Source: Chitinophagaceae bacterium
GTDB taxonomy: Bacteria > Bacteroidota > Bacteroidia > Chitinophagales > Chitinophagaceae
Assembly (NCBI GenBank): GCA_016719015.1
Contig: JADKAZ010000004.1
Location: 186,001 to 250,000 of the forward strand
Direction of reading: 5' to 3'
DNA: 64,000 bases
A model generated the notes under the pieces. It was not told the origin of the DNA. It made no database searches and saw only the letters and a program-made list of their open reading frames with translations. The translations under genes and the position numbers were made by a program. Each line of letters opens with the position of its first letter. Within the stretch, counting starts at the first letter, position 1. Below, piece by piece: positions 36,294 to 44,286 of the stretch.

Positions 36294-36506
36294 TTATTCT
36301 CCACCACCTCCATCACTTCCGCTGTCTCCACCACTGTCTCCATTATCAGTATCTGGGGGGTCTTTGTGATGATGTCCCATATTAGCACCACCGGCGGTAT
36401 CGGTACTGTTGCCGGTATTTTTCTGTTCTTCTTTGGTTTTATTAGATGATGCAATAATTAATCCATAGATAATTAGTGCAACAATAATAATCAGTATGAC
36501 CTTCAT
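36294..36506 (-). CDS. small membrane protein with acidic Gly-rich tail
   Basis: A 70-residue protein: one N-terminal membrane helix (MKVILIIIVALIIYGLIIA), then a hydrophilic tail with a HHH cluster and a low-complexity Asp/Gly/Ser end (GDSGGDSGSDGGGGE). The His/Asp content hints at metal binding, but this is speculation. It begins five bases after the MBL-fold gene stop on the same strand, so it is probably co-expressed with it. Confidence 0.6.
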   Translation of the reverse strand: MKVILIIIVALIIYGLIIASSNKTKEEQKNTGNSTDTAGGANMGHHHKDPPDTDNGDSGGDSGSDGGGGE

Positions 36507-36511
36507 AAGGA

Positions 36512-37408
36512 TTATTTTGTATTCAACTCATCCCATGCAGCTTCCAGCGGACGTTTTATTCCATCCGTTTTCCATTCTTCTCCACCGGGTATAATGGTGG
36601 TTTTTAATACTTCTTCTTTTGTTTTGCCGGCTTTTATTTCTCCTTCTACAAATTTTAAAACGTTGCCAAGGTAGTCCCTGAATTGATTAAGATCATCAGC
36701 GGTTCCTGTTACTTTATACCCGGCTCCTGCATGACCAAAAACATACATTGTTTCTTTATCAAATTTCGCTAAGGCTTTGTTTAATACTTCCATCCAGCTT
36801 TTCATGTTGGCACCTGCAGTGCGGTCTACAAACGGATGGCGGCGGTTAAAAACAAGGTCTCCACAGTGTACGATATTGGCATGTTCAAAATGGACAAAAC
36901 TATCTCCATTGGTATGACCTGCTCCATAATAATGGAGACTTACTATATCCGGCCTGTATCTTTTTTGCCATGTATCGGTATAAGTTAGGTCAGGGTAGAG
37001 TTGTTTGTCTTCTGATTTATTAATTACAGCTGTTTTTTGCTGATTAATCAATGAGTTTTCATGCGCCATTACATGATCCACAATTCCTTTAAAAGTAATA
37101 TTACCGCCGCTATGGTCGCCATGGTGGTGAGTGTTTATTAATAGTTCAAATTCTTTTTCACCTCTTTTCTTTAATTCATCCAATAAGTGTTTGCTCTGGT
37201 CAGGAAATTGTGAATCAACAAAAACCACACCTTTTTTGGATAACAGGAATGCAATCGTTCCCCCTCTTTCTTCAAATATGCCTACATCATTGCGTAGCAT
37301 GGTTATTTTCCATGGGTCTTCAAAAAGGGAGGAGAGAATACCCTTCTGTGCTAATGTCATGGCACCAAAAGTCAGCGCTGTATTTTGCAGGAATGTACGA
37401 CGATGCAT
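36512..37408 (-). CDS. exported MBL-fold metallohydrolase
   Basis: A 298-residue metallo-beta-lactamase-fold hydrolase. The metal motif HxHxDH is THHHGDHSGG at residues 93-102; further ligands are His in GAGHTNGDS and Asp in VHCGDLVF, with a late His in VFGHAGAG, so both zinc sites look complete. The N-terminus HRRTFLQNTALTFGAMTLAQ is a twin-arginine type signal. The substrate is unknown; beta-lactam or lactone hydrolysis cannot be inferred. It is followed by the small membrane protein gene after five bases. Confidence 0.86.
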   Translation of the reverse strand: MHRRTFLQNTALTFGAMTLAQKGILSSLFEDPWKITMLRNDVGIFEERGGTIAFLLSKKGVVFVDSQFPDQSKHLLDELKKRGEKEFELLINTHHHGDHSGGNITFKGIVDHVMAHENSLINQQKTAVINKSEDKQLYPDLTYTDTWQKRYRPDIVSLHYYGAGHTNGDSFVHFEHANIVHCGDLVFNRRHPFVDRTAGANMKSWMEVLNKALAKFDKETMYVFGHAGAGYKVTGTADDLNQFRDYLGNVLKFVEGEIKAGKTKEEVLKTTIIPGGEEWKTDGIKRPLEAAWDELNTK

Positions 37409-37471
37409 AGTTATATGTTTTAGTGAAGTTAGCGAAACACCAGATCTGTAAAATTGTTTAGCCGCAGGAAG

Positions 37472-38731
37472 TTAATATTCAAACTTTCGCAGGGTGGGTG
37501 CTTTAAACCAGGTGATAATGACGATGACCAATGTCATACATCCCCCAAAAACAACGGAAGGAACGACTCCCATCAGTTTAGCGGCCACACCACTTTCAAA
37601 TTGCCCGAGTTCATTGCTGGAATTGATAAACATAGAGCCAACACTACTTACCCGACCCCGCATATGGTCAGGAGTTTTTAATTGCATAACCGTACCTCTA
37701 ACAACTACACTAACACCGTCCAGCATACCGGCAATCATTAAGGCAGCAAAGGATAGGAAAAACCACTTTGATAATGCAAAGAGGATAATACAGATACCAA
37801 AACCAGCGACAGCTAACATCAGTTTTTTGCCCTGTGCTTTTTTCAAAGGGAAAAAGGCCAGCAATATGACAATAAAGATGGAGCCGATATCTATAGCTGC
37901 ATTAAGCCAGCCGAAACCTAAAGGCCCGATTTTTAAAATATCTTTTGCAAATACGGGTACCATTGCAACGGCTCCGCCAAATAATACTGCAAACATGTCT
38001 AACGAGAATGCGGCTAAAATCTCTTTTGTTTTAAATACAAACCGCAAACCTTCTTTTACACTTTCCCAGGTTTTCTTTTCACTGGTTTGTGCCATTGGAG
38101 GCTTTGGTTTCAATTGCATCAGTACTGCAAAACCAATAACAAGTAAAGAACAAACTGTAATAAGTGTACCTGTGATACCAAGTTTCCAGATAAGAAAACC
38201 GCCCATAGCATGACCGGTAACGGAAGCCGAAAGCCAGCTTCCCTGGTTCCAGGTTGTGGCGTTTTGTAAATATTGCCGTGGCACAATACTGGCCAGCATA
38301 GCTGAAAAAGTTGGCCCCGTAAATGCACGGATGATGCCGGTGCAAAAAATCACTGCGTAAATACCAATAGCAATGGTGTGATTGCTGAAATGTGTTCCGA
38401 TGTAAGAGGTAGAGAAAAACAAAAGTACAGCGGCGGCAAGAAAATAAAATAGGACTCCTCTCAGGACCAGTTTTCTTTTTTCACTTTTATCAATTACATG
38501 GCCGGCATACAATGCCATAGATAGTGCAGGAATTACTTCGGATAGCCCCACCAGCCCAATGGCAAAAGGGTCGCCGGTTAATTCATATACCCACCAGGCC
38601 ACTAAGGTGCCCATCATCCGCAATGCCATGATGAAAGTAAACCTTCCAAGCATCAGGTTTTTAAATTCGGGAATACGAACTGCTGCAAACGGGTCGTTGG
38701 TTATCTGAATGACAGGAGAGTTGCTGTCCAT
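37472..38731 (-). CDS. MFS transporter, exporter-like
   Basis: A 419-residue major facilitator protein of the MFS_3 type (related to EntS-like exporters). Twelve membrane segments are readable. Residues around 58-75 have YAGHVIDKSEKRKLVL, a motif-A variant, and the start of the second half has FKTKEILAAFSLDMFAVLFGG. The substrate is unknown. A perfect TATCTTTG promoter box ends ten bases before its ATG. The next gene to the left, the MBL-fold hydrolase, starts 63 bases after its stop on the same strand. Confidence 0.85.
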   Translation of the reverse strand: MDSNSPVIQITNDPFAAVRIPEFKNLMLGRFTFIMALRMMGTLVAWWVYELTGDPFAIGLVGLSEVIPALSMALYAGHVIDKSEKRKLVLRGVLFYFLAAAVLLFFSTSYIGTHFSNHTIAIGIYAVIFCTGIIRAFTGPTFSAMLASIVPRQYLQNATTWNQGSWLSASVTGHAMGGFLIWKLGITGTLITVCSLLVIGFAVLMQLKPKPPMAQTSEKKTWESVKEGLRFVFKTKEILAAFSLDMFAVLFGGAVAMVPVFAKDILKIGPLGFGWLNAAIDIGSIFIVILLAFFPLKKAQGKKLMLAVAGFGICIILFALSKWFFLSFAALMIAGMLDGVSVVVRGTVMQLKTPDHMRGRVSSVGSMFINSSNELGQFESGVAAKLMGVVPSVVFGGCMTLVIVIITWFKAPTLRKFEY

Positions 38732-38741
38732 AGTTGTAAAG

Positions 38742-38749
38742 CAAAGATA
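38742..38749 (-). promoter_or_regulatory. TATCTTTG minus-7 box of the MFS gene
   Basis: A perfect TAnnTTTG on the minus strand, ten bases upstream of the ATG, so a very short leader is implied. A TTG lies 16 bases further up, shorter than the usual spacing. Confidence 0.5.
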
Positions 38750-38811
38750 GCTTTAGAATAATGAACAAGGAATTAAATACATGGAATGTAACCTTTCATT
38801 CCTTCGATAAT

Positions 38812-39444
38812 CTATGGTAATGTCAGGTAATGTTGCCCGTCTTCATATTCTTTTTCTAATGCCTCATGAATTATTGCAATATGTTTTTCATTGCCGAGAA
38901 AATCAGCATTGCTGGCATCCACAAACAAAGTTTTGATATTATGTTGCTTGATGTAGTGAGTGTAAGTTTCCTGGATATTAAATAGATAGTCGTCCGGAAT
39001 ATTTTGTTCATAGGAACGATTCCTTTTTTTGATATTGGCTTGTAATTTGGCAACCGGTGCATGCAGGTAAATCAGAATATCAGGTTTGGTCAGTTGCTGG
39101 TTAATGATATCGAATAATCGCTGATAGAGGCGAAATTCATCATCAGGTAATGTTACTTTAGCAAACAGGAGGCATTTAGTGAACAGATAATCAGAGATTG
39201 TTAGCGTCTGAAACATGTCTTTCTGTTGTAAAAACTCTTTTTGCTGTTTGAAACGTTCTGCCATGAAAAAAAGTTCCAGCGGAAAGGCGTACTGCCCGGG
39301 ATTTTCATAAAATTTTGGCAAAAAGGGGTTGTCGGCAAATTCTTCTAATATCAGCCGTGCATTGTAGTGTTTGGATAACAAATGAGCCAGAGTGGTTTTG
39401 CCGGCCCCGATATTTCCTTCTATGGTGATGAAATTATAATTCAT
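38812..39444 (-). CDS. deoxynucleoside kinase family protein
   Basis: A 210-residue deoxynucleoside kinase. It phosphorylates a deoxynucleoside for salvage; specificity (dA, dG, dC or T) is not readable. The P-loop GNIGAGKTT spans residues 10-18; the lid segment KKRNRSYEQNIP and the family ISDYLFTKCLLFA stretch are seen. The ATG at 39444 replaces an upstream TTG extension that lacks family-like sequence. It lies 99 bases downstream of folK on the same strand; fused folK-dNK proteins are recalled from other Bacteroidota, so the link may be old. Confidence 0.88.
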   Translation of the reverse strand: MNYNFITIEGNIGAGKTTLAHLLSKHYNARLILEEFADNPFLPKFYENPGQYAFPLELFFMAERFKQQKEFLQQKDMFQTLTISDYLFTKCLLFAKVTLPDDEFRLYQRLFDIINQQLTKPDILIYLHAPVAKLQANIKKRNRSYEQNIPDDYLFNIQETYTHYIKQHNIKTLFVDASNADFLGNEKHIAIIHEALEKEYEDGQHYLTLP

Positions 39445-39543
39445 TAAGGTGAATAGTCCATGTGAATGACAGAAATTCTTAACGGTCGCAAAATAGGCTA
39501 AATGCAAAGGCGTAAAATTGATAATCTGAGATTGTGGAAAAAA

Positions 39544-40026
39544 TCAGGAATACTTTTTTACTTCAAGTTCATCAGGACATTCGGCGAGAAGTTCTACAAT
39601 CGTTTTGAGGAAGATCGGGTGTATTATATCTCCGGCTATCTCTGCCAGTGGCAACAAGGCAAACCGGCGGTTCTGCATTTCAGGGTGTGGTAGTTGAAGC
39701 AACGGATAGTTATGCTTTTCATTATTGAATAATAAGATATCGATATCAATCAGCCTGGGTCCATATTTTACTTCCCGCACCCGGCCCATCAATTTTTCCA
39801 CTTTTAATATGCGACGAATCAGTTGTCTTGCAGTAAATAACGTTTCAATTTCCAGTGCCTGGTTCAGAAAAGAAGGTTGGTCGGTATTGCCCCATGCTGC
39901 TGTTTCATATAAAGAGGAAGCTGCCGTAATAGTGCCGCATTGCCGGTTGATAAAATCTCTTGCAGTAGCAAGATTTTCTTCCCTGTTTCCAAGATTACCG
40001 CCAGTAAGTAAATACGCCTTATTCAT
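39544..40026 (-). CDS. folK: 2-amino-4-hydroxy-6-hydroxymethyldihydropteridine pyrophosphokinase
   Basis: A 160-residue folate-pathway enzyme (HPPK) that transfers pyrophosphate from ATP to 6-hydroxymethyl-dihydropterin. It has the N-terminal LLTGGNLGNREENL, the ETAAWGNTDQPSFLN pterin-binding stretch and the catalytic GPRLIDIDILLF (HPPK signature, residues about 88-99), with HPEMQNRRFALLPLAEIA following. The length is typical. It is the upstream partner of the deoxynucleoside kinase. The 99-base spacer between them holds no ORF. Confidence 0.93.
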   Translation of the reverse strand: MNKAYLLTGGNLGNREENLATARDFINRQCGTITAASSLYETAAWGNTDQPSFLNQALEIETLFTARQLIRRILKVEKLMGRVREVKYGPRLIDIDILLFNNEKHNYPLLQLPHPEMQNRRFALLPLAEIAGDIIHPIFLKTIVELLAECPDELEVKKYS

Positions 40027-40075
40027 AAGAGCTCAAATATCTTTATTTTTAAAAATTACCGGGCAATTGATTTGT

Positions 40076-40108
40076 ATTGTTTTTTCATTTAGTAATTAGA
40101 TACATTTG
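40076..40108 (+). promoter_or_regulatory. promoter of the ABC-2 permease gene
   Basis: ATTG at 40076-40079, 21 bases, then TACATTTG at 40101-40108. The minus-7 is perfect, and the minus-33 has a TTG core at correct spacing. The ATG is only nine bases past the box. Confidence 0.6.
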
Positions 40109-40117
40109 CCCTCCAAC

Positions 40118-41236
40118 ATGAAACCAGTAAAACAACCTTATAGCCAGACAAGGGCATTATGGGCTATTACCCGGGCCAGCTTCAAAGCAATTTTCAGTAA
40201 TCCAAGTGCCATTATCTTTAGTATCCTGTTTCCCATCATTTTCACCTTGATTTTTGGGGCTTTTGGAAATAGTGGTGGTGTTAACTACCGGATAGCTTTA
40301 ACGCCGGATAGCGATACCACACAGGGATTTTATACCGGGCTTAAAAAAATACCAGGTGTCCGAATTATTACATTTGCAGATACCGTTTTGCGAAACAAAG
40401 AACTTAATAAAGGAAGGCTTACTGCCATACTGGATATTCAAAGCCAGCTGGATTCTTCAGATAAGCCGCATTATACCATCGGGATAAGATCCACTACCGC
40501 CAGTTCCAATACTGTTTACTCTTTTGTAGCAGCATTGGACCTGGTAAGGCTGCAGCTGGAAAAAATGCTCAATGAAGATGCAGAAAGCTTTGTGGATATT
40601 AAGGAGCCTGAAATTGCAACCGTTAAAAAATACAGGCCCATTGACTTTATTCTTCCCGGCCAGTTAGGCTTCTCTATTTTATTTTCCACCTTGTTCGGTA
40701 TTGCTTTTGCTTTTTTTGGGTTGAGAGAACAACTGGTGTTAAAAAGATTTTATGCTTCGCCAGTCAAACGCATAAATATTTTGCTGGGCATTGGAATGAG
40801 CCGTTTGTTTTTCCAATTACTCAGTGTAGTTGTCCTGGTTTTATTTGGACATTTTGCAATGAATTTTACCCTCCAGCATGGCATTATAACTTTCATCGAG
40901 ATTATCGCCATGACTATTTATATGCTCTTCCTTTTGATGGGTGTGGGGCTTATCTTCAGTAGTATCGCAAAATCGGATTCGTCCATACCATTGCTCATCA
41001 ACCTGTTTGGGTTTCCGCAAATGATGTTGTCTGGTACCTTCTTTCCCATTGAAGTATTTCCAGCATGGTTACAGGAAATATGCCGGGTATTACCACTAAC
41101 CCAGTTCAATGACAGCATCCGGAAAATATCGTTTGAAGGCATGAGTATTTTTGAATGCTGGAAAGAAATAGGAATACTCGGCCTGTGGATGGCACTCATT
41201 TACTTTATTGCATCAAAGGTGATTAAGTGGGAGTAA
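40118..41236 (+). CDS. ABC-2 type transporter permease
   Basis: A 372-residue membrane subunit of an ABC-2 exporter: one N-terminal helix (SAIIFSILFPIIFTLIFG, residues about 29-46), a 130-residue extracytoplasmic domain, then five or six C-terminal helices with an SGTFFPIEVFPAWLQ re-entrant motif. No ATP-binding subunit is encoded in the neighbourhood, so it must pair with a distant ATPase. The substrate is unknown. The ATG at 40118 is chosen; the TTG at 40106 lies inside the promoter box. The next gene begins 31 bases after its stop. Confidence 0.87.
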   Translation: MKPVKQPYSQTRALWAITRASFKAIFSNPSAIIFSILFPIIFTLIFGAFGNSGGVNYRIALTPDSDTTQGFYTGLKKIPGVRIITFADTVLRNKELNKGRLTAILDIQSQLDSSDKPHYTIGIRSTTASSNTVYSFVAALDLVRLQLEKMLNEDAESFVDIKEPEIATVKKYRPIDFILPGQLGFSILFSTLFGIAFAFFGLREQLVLKRFYASPVKRINILLGIGMSRLFFQLLSVVVLVLFGHFAMNFTLQHGIITFIEIIAMTIYMLFLLMGVGLIFSSIAKSDSSIPLLINLFGFPQMMLSGTFFPIEVFPAWLQEICRVLPLTQFNDSIRKISFEGMSIFECWKEIGILGLWMALIYFIASKVIKWE

Positions 41237-41267
41237 AACGGAAAATTTAAAAAATAAAATAATTGTT

Positions 41268-41765
41268 TTGCGAATAATTAAACTAGGATTTATCAGCCTT
41301 ATAGTGTTCTCCCTGATCATTACAGGCTTTTCCCTTTTTATTCCTTCTCATATCCGTATTTCAAAAGCGATAGATATTAATGCGCCACAAGATTCAGTAA
41401 TGAACCAGCTTGCCAATGCTGCTAACTGGAAAAAATGGTATCCCGGAGCGGATACATCAGCATTTTTTATTGAAGACGGCGCTATTAAGGGCATTCAAAC
41501 AACTGAATCAGCAGGGCTAATCATTACCGGAACAACAGATAGTACTGTTACAGCTGTTATTACCGGCAATAACACCAAAAAGGGAGAATCCGGATGGAAT
41601 CTTTTTGATGCGGGACGGCCCAATACAGTAACTGTTCAATGGTATATGGATTTTCATCTCCGGTGGTATCCATGGGAAAAATTCTCCAGCCTTTTATTAG
41701 AAAAAAGATACGGCCCGGTGATGGAAACAGGACTTGATAAGCTTAAGAACTTGTTGGAAAAATAA
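41268..41765 (+). CDS. SRPBCC (START-like) domain protein
   Basis: A 165-residue protein with one N-terminal membrane helix (LGFISLIVFSLIITGFSLFIP) and then a ligand-binding SRPBCC/polyketide-cyclase-like domain: SKAIDINAPQDSVMNQLANAANWKKWYPG is the characteristic first strand and helix. The start codon is TTG; no ATG precedes the membrane helix. The ligand is unknown. It lies between the ABC-2 permease and the DUF2911 gene on the same strand. Confidence 0.75.
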   Translation: MRIIKLGFISLIVFSLIITGFSLFIPSHIRISKAIDINAPQDSVMNQLANAANWKKWYPGADTSAFFIEDGAIKGIQTTESAGLIITGTTDSTVTAVITGNNTKKGESGWNLFDAGRPNTVTVQWYMDFHLRWYPWEKFSSLLLEKRYGPVMETGLDKLKNLLEK

Positions 41766-41821
41766 CCCTGGCACTCTTGCTATGTCTGGTAAAGAGTTTA
41801 ATTTTAATACAAACCATTTTT

Positions 41822-42322
41822 ATGAAAAAGATATTATTGTTTGCAACTTTATTAACTGCCTTTTCTGGTTTTGGCCAAAACAGGAAAAGCCCCCATGATA
41901 CGGTAAGTACAAAAGATGTTACGGTTACGTATGGCCGGCCTTTTAAGCATGACCGGGTAATCTTTGGAGAGCTGGTAAAATATAGCGAAGTATGGCGGCT
42001 CGGTGCTGATGAAGCAACTACAATAAGTTTAAACAGGGATTCAAAGATCGGTACTGTTGATGTGCCTGCCGGAACCTATACCATGTTTGCACTGGTGAAT
42101 GAAAATGAATGGACAATCATTCTGAATTCTGTATTGGGACAATGGGGAGCTTTTAGCTACAAGAAAAATAAAGATAAGGATGTGGCAATGGTCCCTGTAG
42201 CAGCTAATAAACTGTCAGCCCCAGTTGAACAATTTACCATTCGCTTTGATGATGACAACTTCATGATCATTGAATGGGAACTGATGCAGGTAAAGGTGCA
42301 GGTGAAACCCAATGTTCAGTAA
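41822..42322 (+). CDS. exported DUF2911 family protein
   Basis: A 166-residue protein with signal peptide MKKILLFATLLTAFSGFGQ. The mature domain matches DUF2911, common in Bacteroidota: VTVTYGRPFKHDRVIFG, WRLGADEATTISL and VPAGTYTMFALVNENEWTIILN are typical. The function of the family is unknown. The ATG at 41822 is chosen over an upstream TTG. It is followed 33 bases later by another exported gene on the same strand. Confidence 0.85.
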   Translation: MKKILLFATLLTAFSGFGQNRKSPHDTVSTKDVTVTYGRPFKHDRVIFGELVKYSEVWRLGADEATTISLNRDSKIGTVDVPAGTYTMFALVNENEWTIILNSVLGQWGAFSYKKNKDKDVAMVPVAANKLSAPVEQFTIRFDDDNFMIIEWELMQVKVQVKPNVQ

Positions 42323-42355
42323 AGAATTGATGAAATTCAGGAAAAAAATGACGGT

Positions 42356-43240
42356 ATGCGAAGCGTAAGAGGAATATACCTGTTGGCGATTTCTTTAGTA
42401 AGTTTTTTGAACCTGAAAGCACAGGTAGAAGATTCCGCATTTGTCATGTACCAAAAAGACAGTGCAATTATTCCCGAAACAGATCCCACAACGCTTTTTT
42501 TCCAGGAAGGTGAGAAAACAACGATTCCTGATAAAATATTGATAGTCACAAAATCCCGGAAGACGCTGCCGCTAACAAAACTGCTGAAAGGCATTTACAC
42601 TGCTACGGGGCAATGGGTAGGGGCTCAGACAGACAGTATGGACTCATACATCGAATACACATTTGCCGATTTGGATAATGATGGCAAAAAGGAATTGCTT
42701 ATCTATAATTATACAGGTGGTGCTCATTGTTGTGATGAAATTTATATTTTCAAAAGTATTGCGGCTAATAAATACCAGCATGTGGTTAAGATGTTTGGTG
42801 GGCATACCGTTATAACTTCCAAAAAAGAGTTTGAGTTTAGTTTCACCGAATCCTTCGGTTATTTCTTTACCTGTTTTGCCTGTGGATTTACCGATACAAC
42901 CGATGGTGCCCCCATTTATGTAGACAATATCACTTTAAAATATAATAAAGGCAAGGTTACTGTTCTTCCCGGTGATGCTGAATTAAAAAGTGTTATCAAT
43001 GATAACCTGGGCAAACTATGCGAGCAGCCCTATGTTAAATTAGATAGTGAAATACCAATGGATGAAGGCTTACGCAAAGAAGTGGCTATGAACCTGGTGG
43101 TATATTATTATTCTTTTGGAAGAAACCTGGCAGCAACTCAGCAGTTGTTTAATAAGTACTACAAATACCCCGATGCTAAAAAAATATGGACAGCATTCAC
43201 AAAAAATTTATTATACATAAAACAAGACAACGATTTTTAA
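42356..43240 (+). CDS. exported protein with an EF-hand-like calcium loop
   Basis: A 294-residue protein with a signal peptide (MRSVRGIYLLAISLVSFLNLKAQ). Residues about 98-112 contain ADLDNDGKKELLIYN, an EF-hand/FG-GAP-like Asp-rich loop, followed by GGAHCCDEIYIF. No clear family was recognised; parts recall VCBS-like repeat proteins. Its last four bases overlap the convergent queG stop region. The function is unknown. Confidence 0.65.
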   Translation: MRSVRGIYLLAISLVSFLNLKAQVEDSAFVMYQKDSAIIPETDPTTLFFQEGEKTTIPDKILIVTKSRKTLPLTKLLKGIYTATGQWVGAQTDSMDSYIEYTFADLDNDGKKELLIYNYTGGAHCCDEIYIFKSIAANKYQHVVKMFGGHTVITSKKEFEFSFTESFGYFFTCFACGFTDTTDGAPIYVDNITLKYNKGKVTVLPGDAELKSVINDNLGKLCEQPYVKLDSEIPMDEGLRKEVAMNLVVYYYSFGRNLAATQQLFNKYYKYPDAKKIWTAFTKNLLYIKQDNDF

Positions 43241-44172
43241 TCAGTGCCTGTAATAAATTTCAGGTTCCGCTGAATACCTTTGAATTTACTTCGCCGTAAT
43301 GGGGAGTCCTTAAAAATCTTTTGGAAACTTTCTTCCGTCATAATTTCCCATTCCTGGCTGGACAGGTTTAAAATTTCAGGTACAGGGGTGAAATTTATTT
43401 CATTATTGGGTTTACTAAACCGGTTCCAGGGACAAACATCCTGGCAGGTATCACAACCAAACATCCAGTTGTCAAATTTTCCTTTCATCTCACCGGGTAT
43501 CAGCATCTCTTTGAGTTCAATGGTGAAATAAGAAATACACTTGCTGCCATCAACCACTTTCCCCGGCAGGATAGCATTAGTTGGACAAGCGTCAATACAT
43601 TTGGTGCAGGTGCCACAAAAATCTTTTGCAAATGGATCATCGTATTGTAATGACAGGTCGGTTATCAAGGTGGCAATAAAATAATATGAGCCACTTTGTT
43701 TGTTAATCAGGTTGCCATTCTTGCCCACCCAGCCTAATCCGCTCCGTTGTGCCCAGGTACGTTCCAGTACGGGTGCACTGTCAACAAAACCCCTTCCATG
43801 TATTTCTCCCACTGTTTCTTTAATGCATGCAATCAATTCATTTAATTGTTTTCGTATTACTTCATGATAGTCTTTTCCAAAAGCATACTTGGAAATTTTG
43901 GGAGTGCCGGGTTGTTGGTGTGCAGCCGGATAATAATTTTTTAAAAGCGTAATAACTGATTTGGCACCCGGCACCAATTTGGCAGGGTCAACCCGCATAT
44001 CAAAATATTTTTCCATGTAATGCATACTGCCATGCATTCCTTTCTGCAGCCAATGTTCCAGCCTGGCTGCATCATCATCAAGCTTTTGTGCACGGGCAAT
44101 ACCACAGAAGTCAAATCCCAGCCGGGATGCTGTATTTTTTATAAAACGGGTATTTTCCTCCAGTGATTTCAA
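43237..44172 (-). CDS. queG: epoxyqueuosine reductase
   Basis: A 311-residue enzyme of the last queuosine-tRNA step. It uses cobalamin and two 4Fe-4S clusters to reduce epoxyqueuosine. Two ferredoxin-type clusters are clear: CGTCTKCIDACP and CDTCQDVCP, with further Cys at CISYF and FGC. The catalytic Asp region FVDSAPVLERTWAQRSGLGWVG is conserved. The start is read as TTG at 44172; no ATG is available before the conserved N-terminal FCGIARAQ. It is transcribed alone. Confidence 0.93.
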   Translation of the reverse strand: MKSLEENTRFIKNTASRLGFDFCGIARAQKLDDDAARLEHWLQKGMHGSMHYMEKYFDMRVDPAKLVPGAKSVITLLKNYYPAAHQQPGTPKISKYAFGKDYHEVIRKQLNELIACIKETVGEIHGRGFVDSAPVLERTWAQRSGLGWVGKNGNLINKQSGSYYFIATLITDLSLQYDDPFAKDFCGTCTKCIDACPTNAILPGKVVDGSKCISYFTIELKEMLIPGEMKGKFDNWMFGCDTCQDVCPWNRFSKPNNEINFTPVPEILNLSSQEWEIMTEESFQKIFKDSPLRRSKFKGIQRNLKFITGTD

Positions 44173-44286
44173 GATTTGTTATTGTTTTTTAAGCAGGTAG
44201 TTGTTTTATATCCGCTACTTTCTGGCAGTTTGATATATTTTTTGTAAAATTGGATATAATCTCCATTCACCTTACCAATTAACTGC

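Noticed and set aside
37494..38213. 239-codon plus-strand ORF
   Set aside because: Antisense to the MFS gene; its composition reflects the hydrophobic codons of that gene and it shows no start context or family motif.
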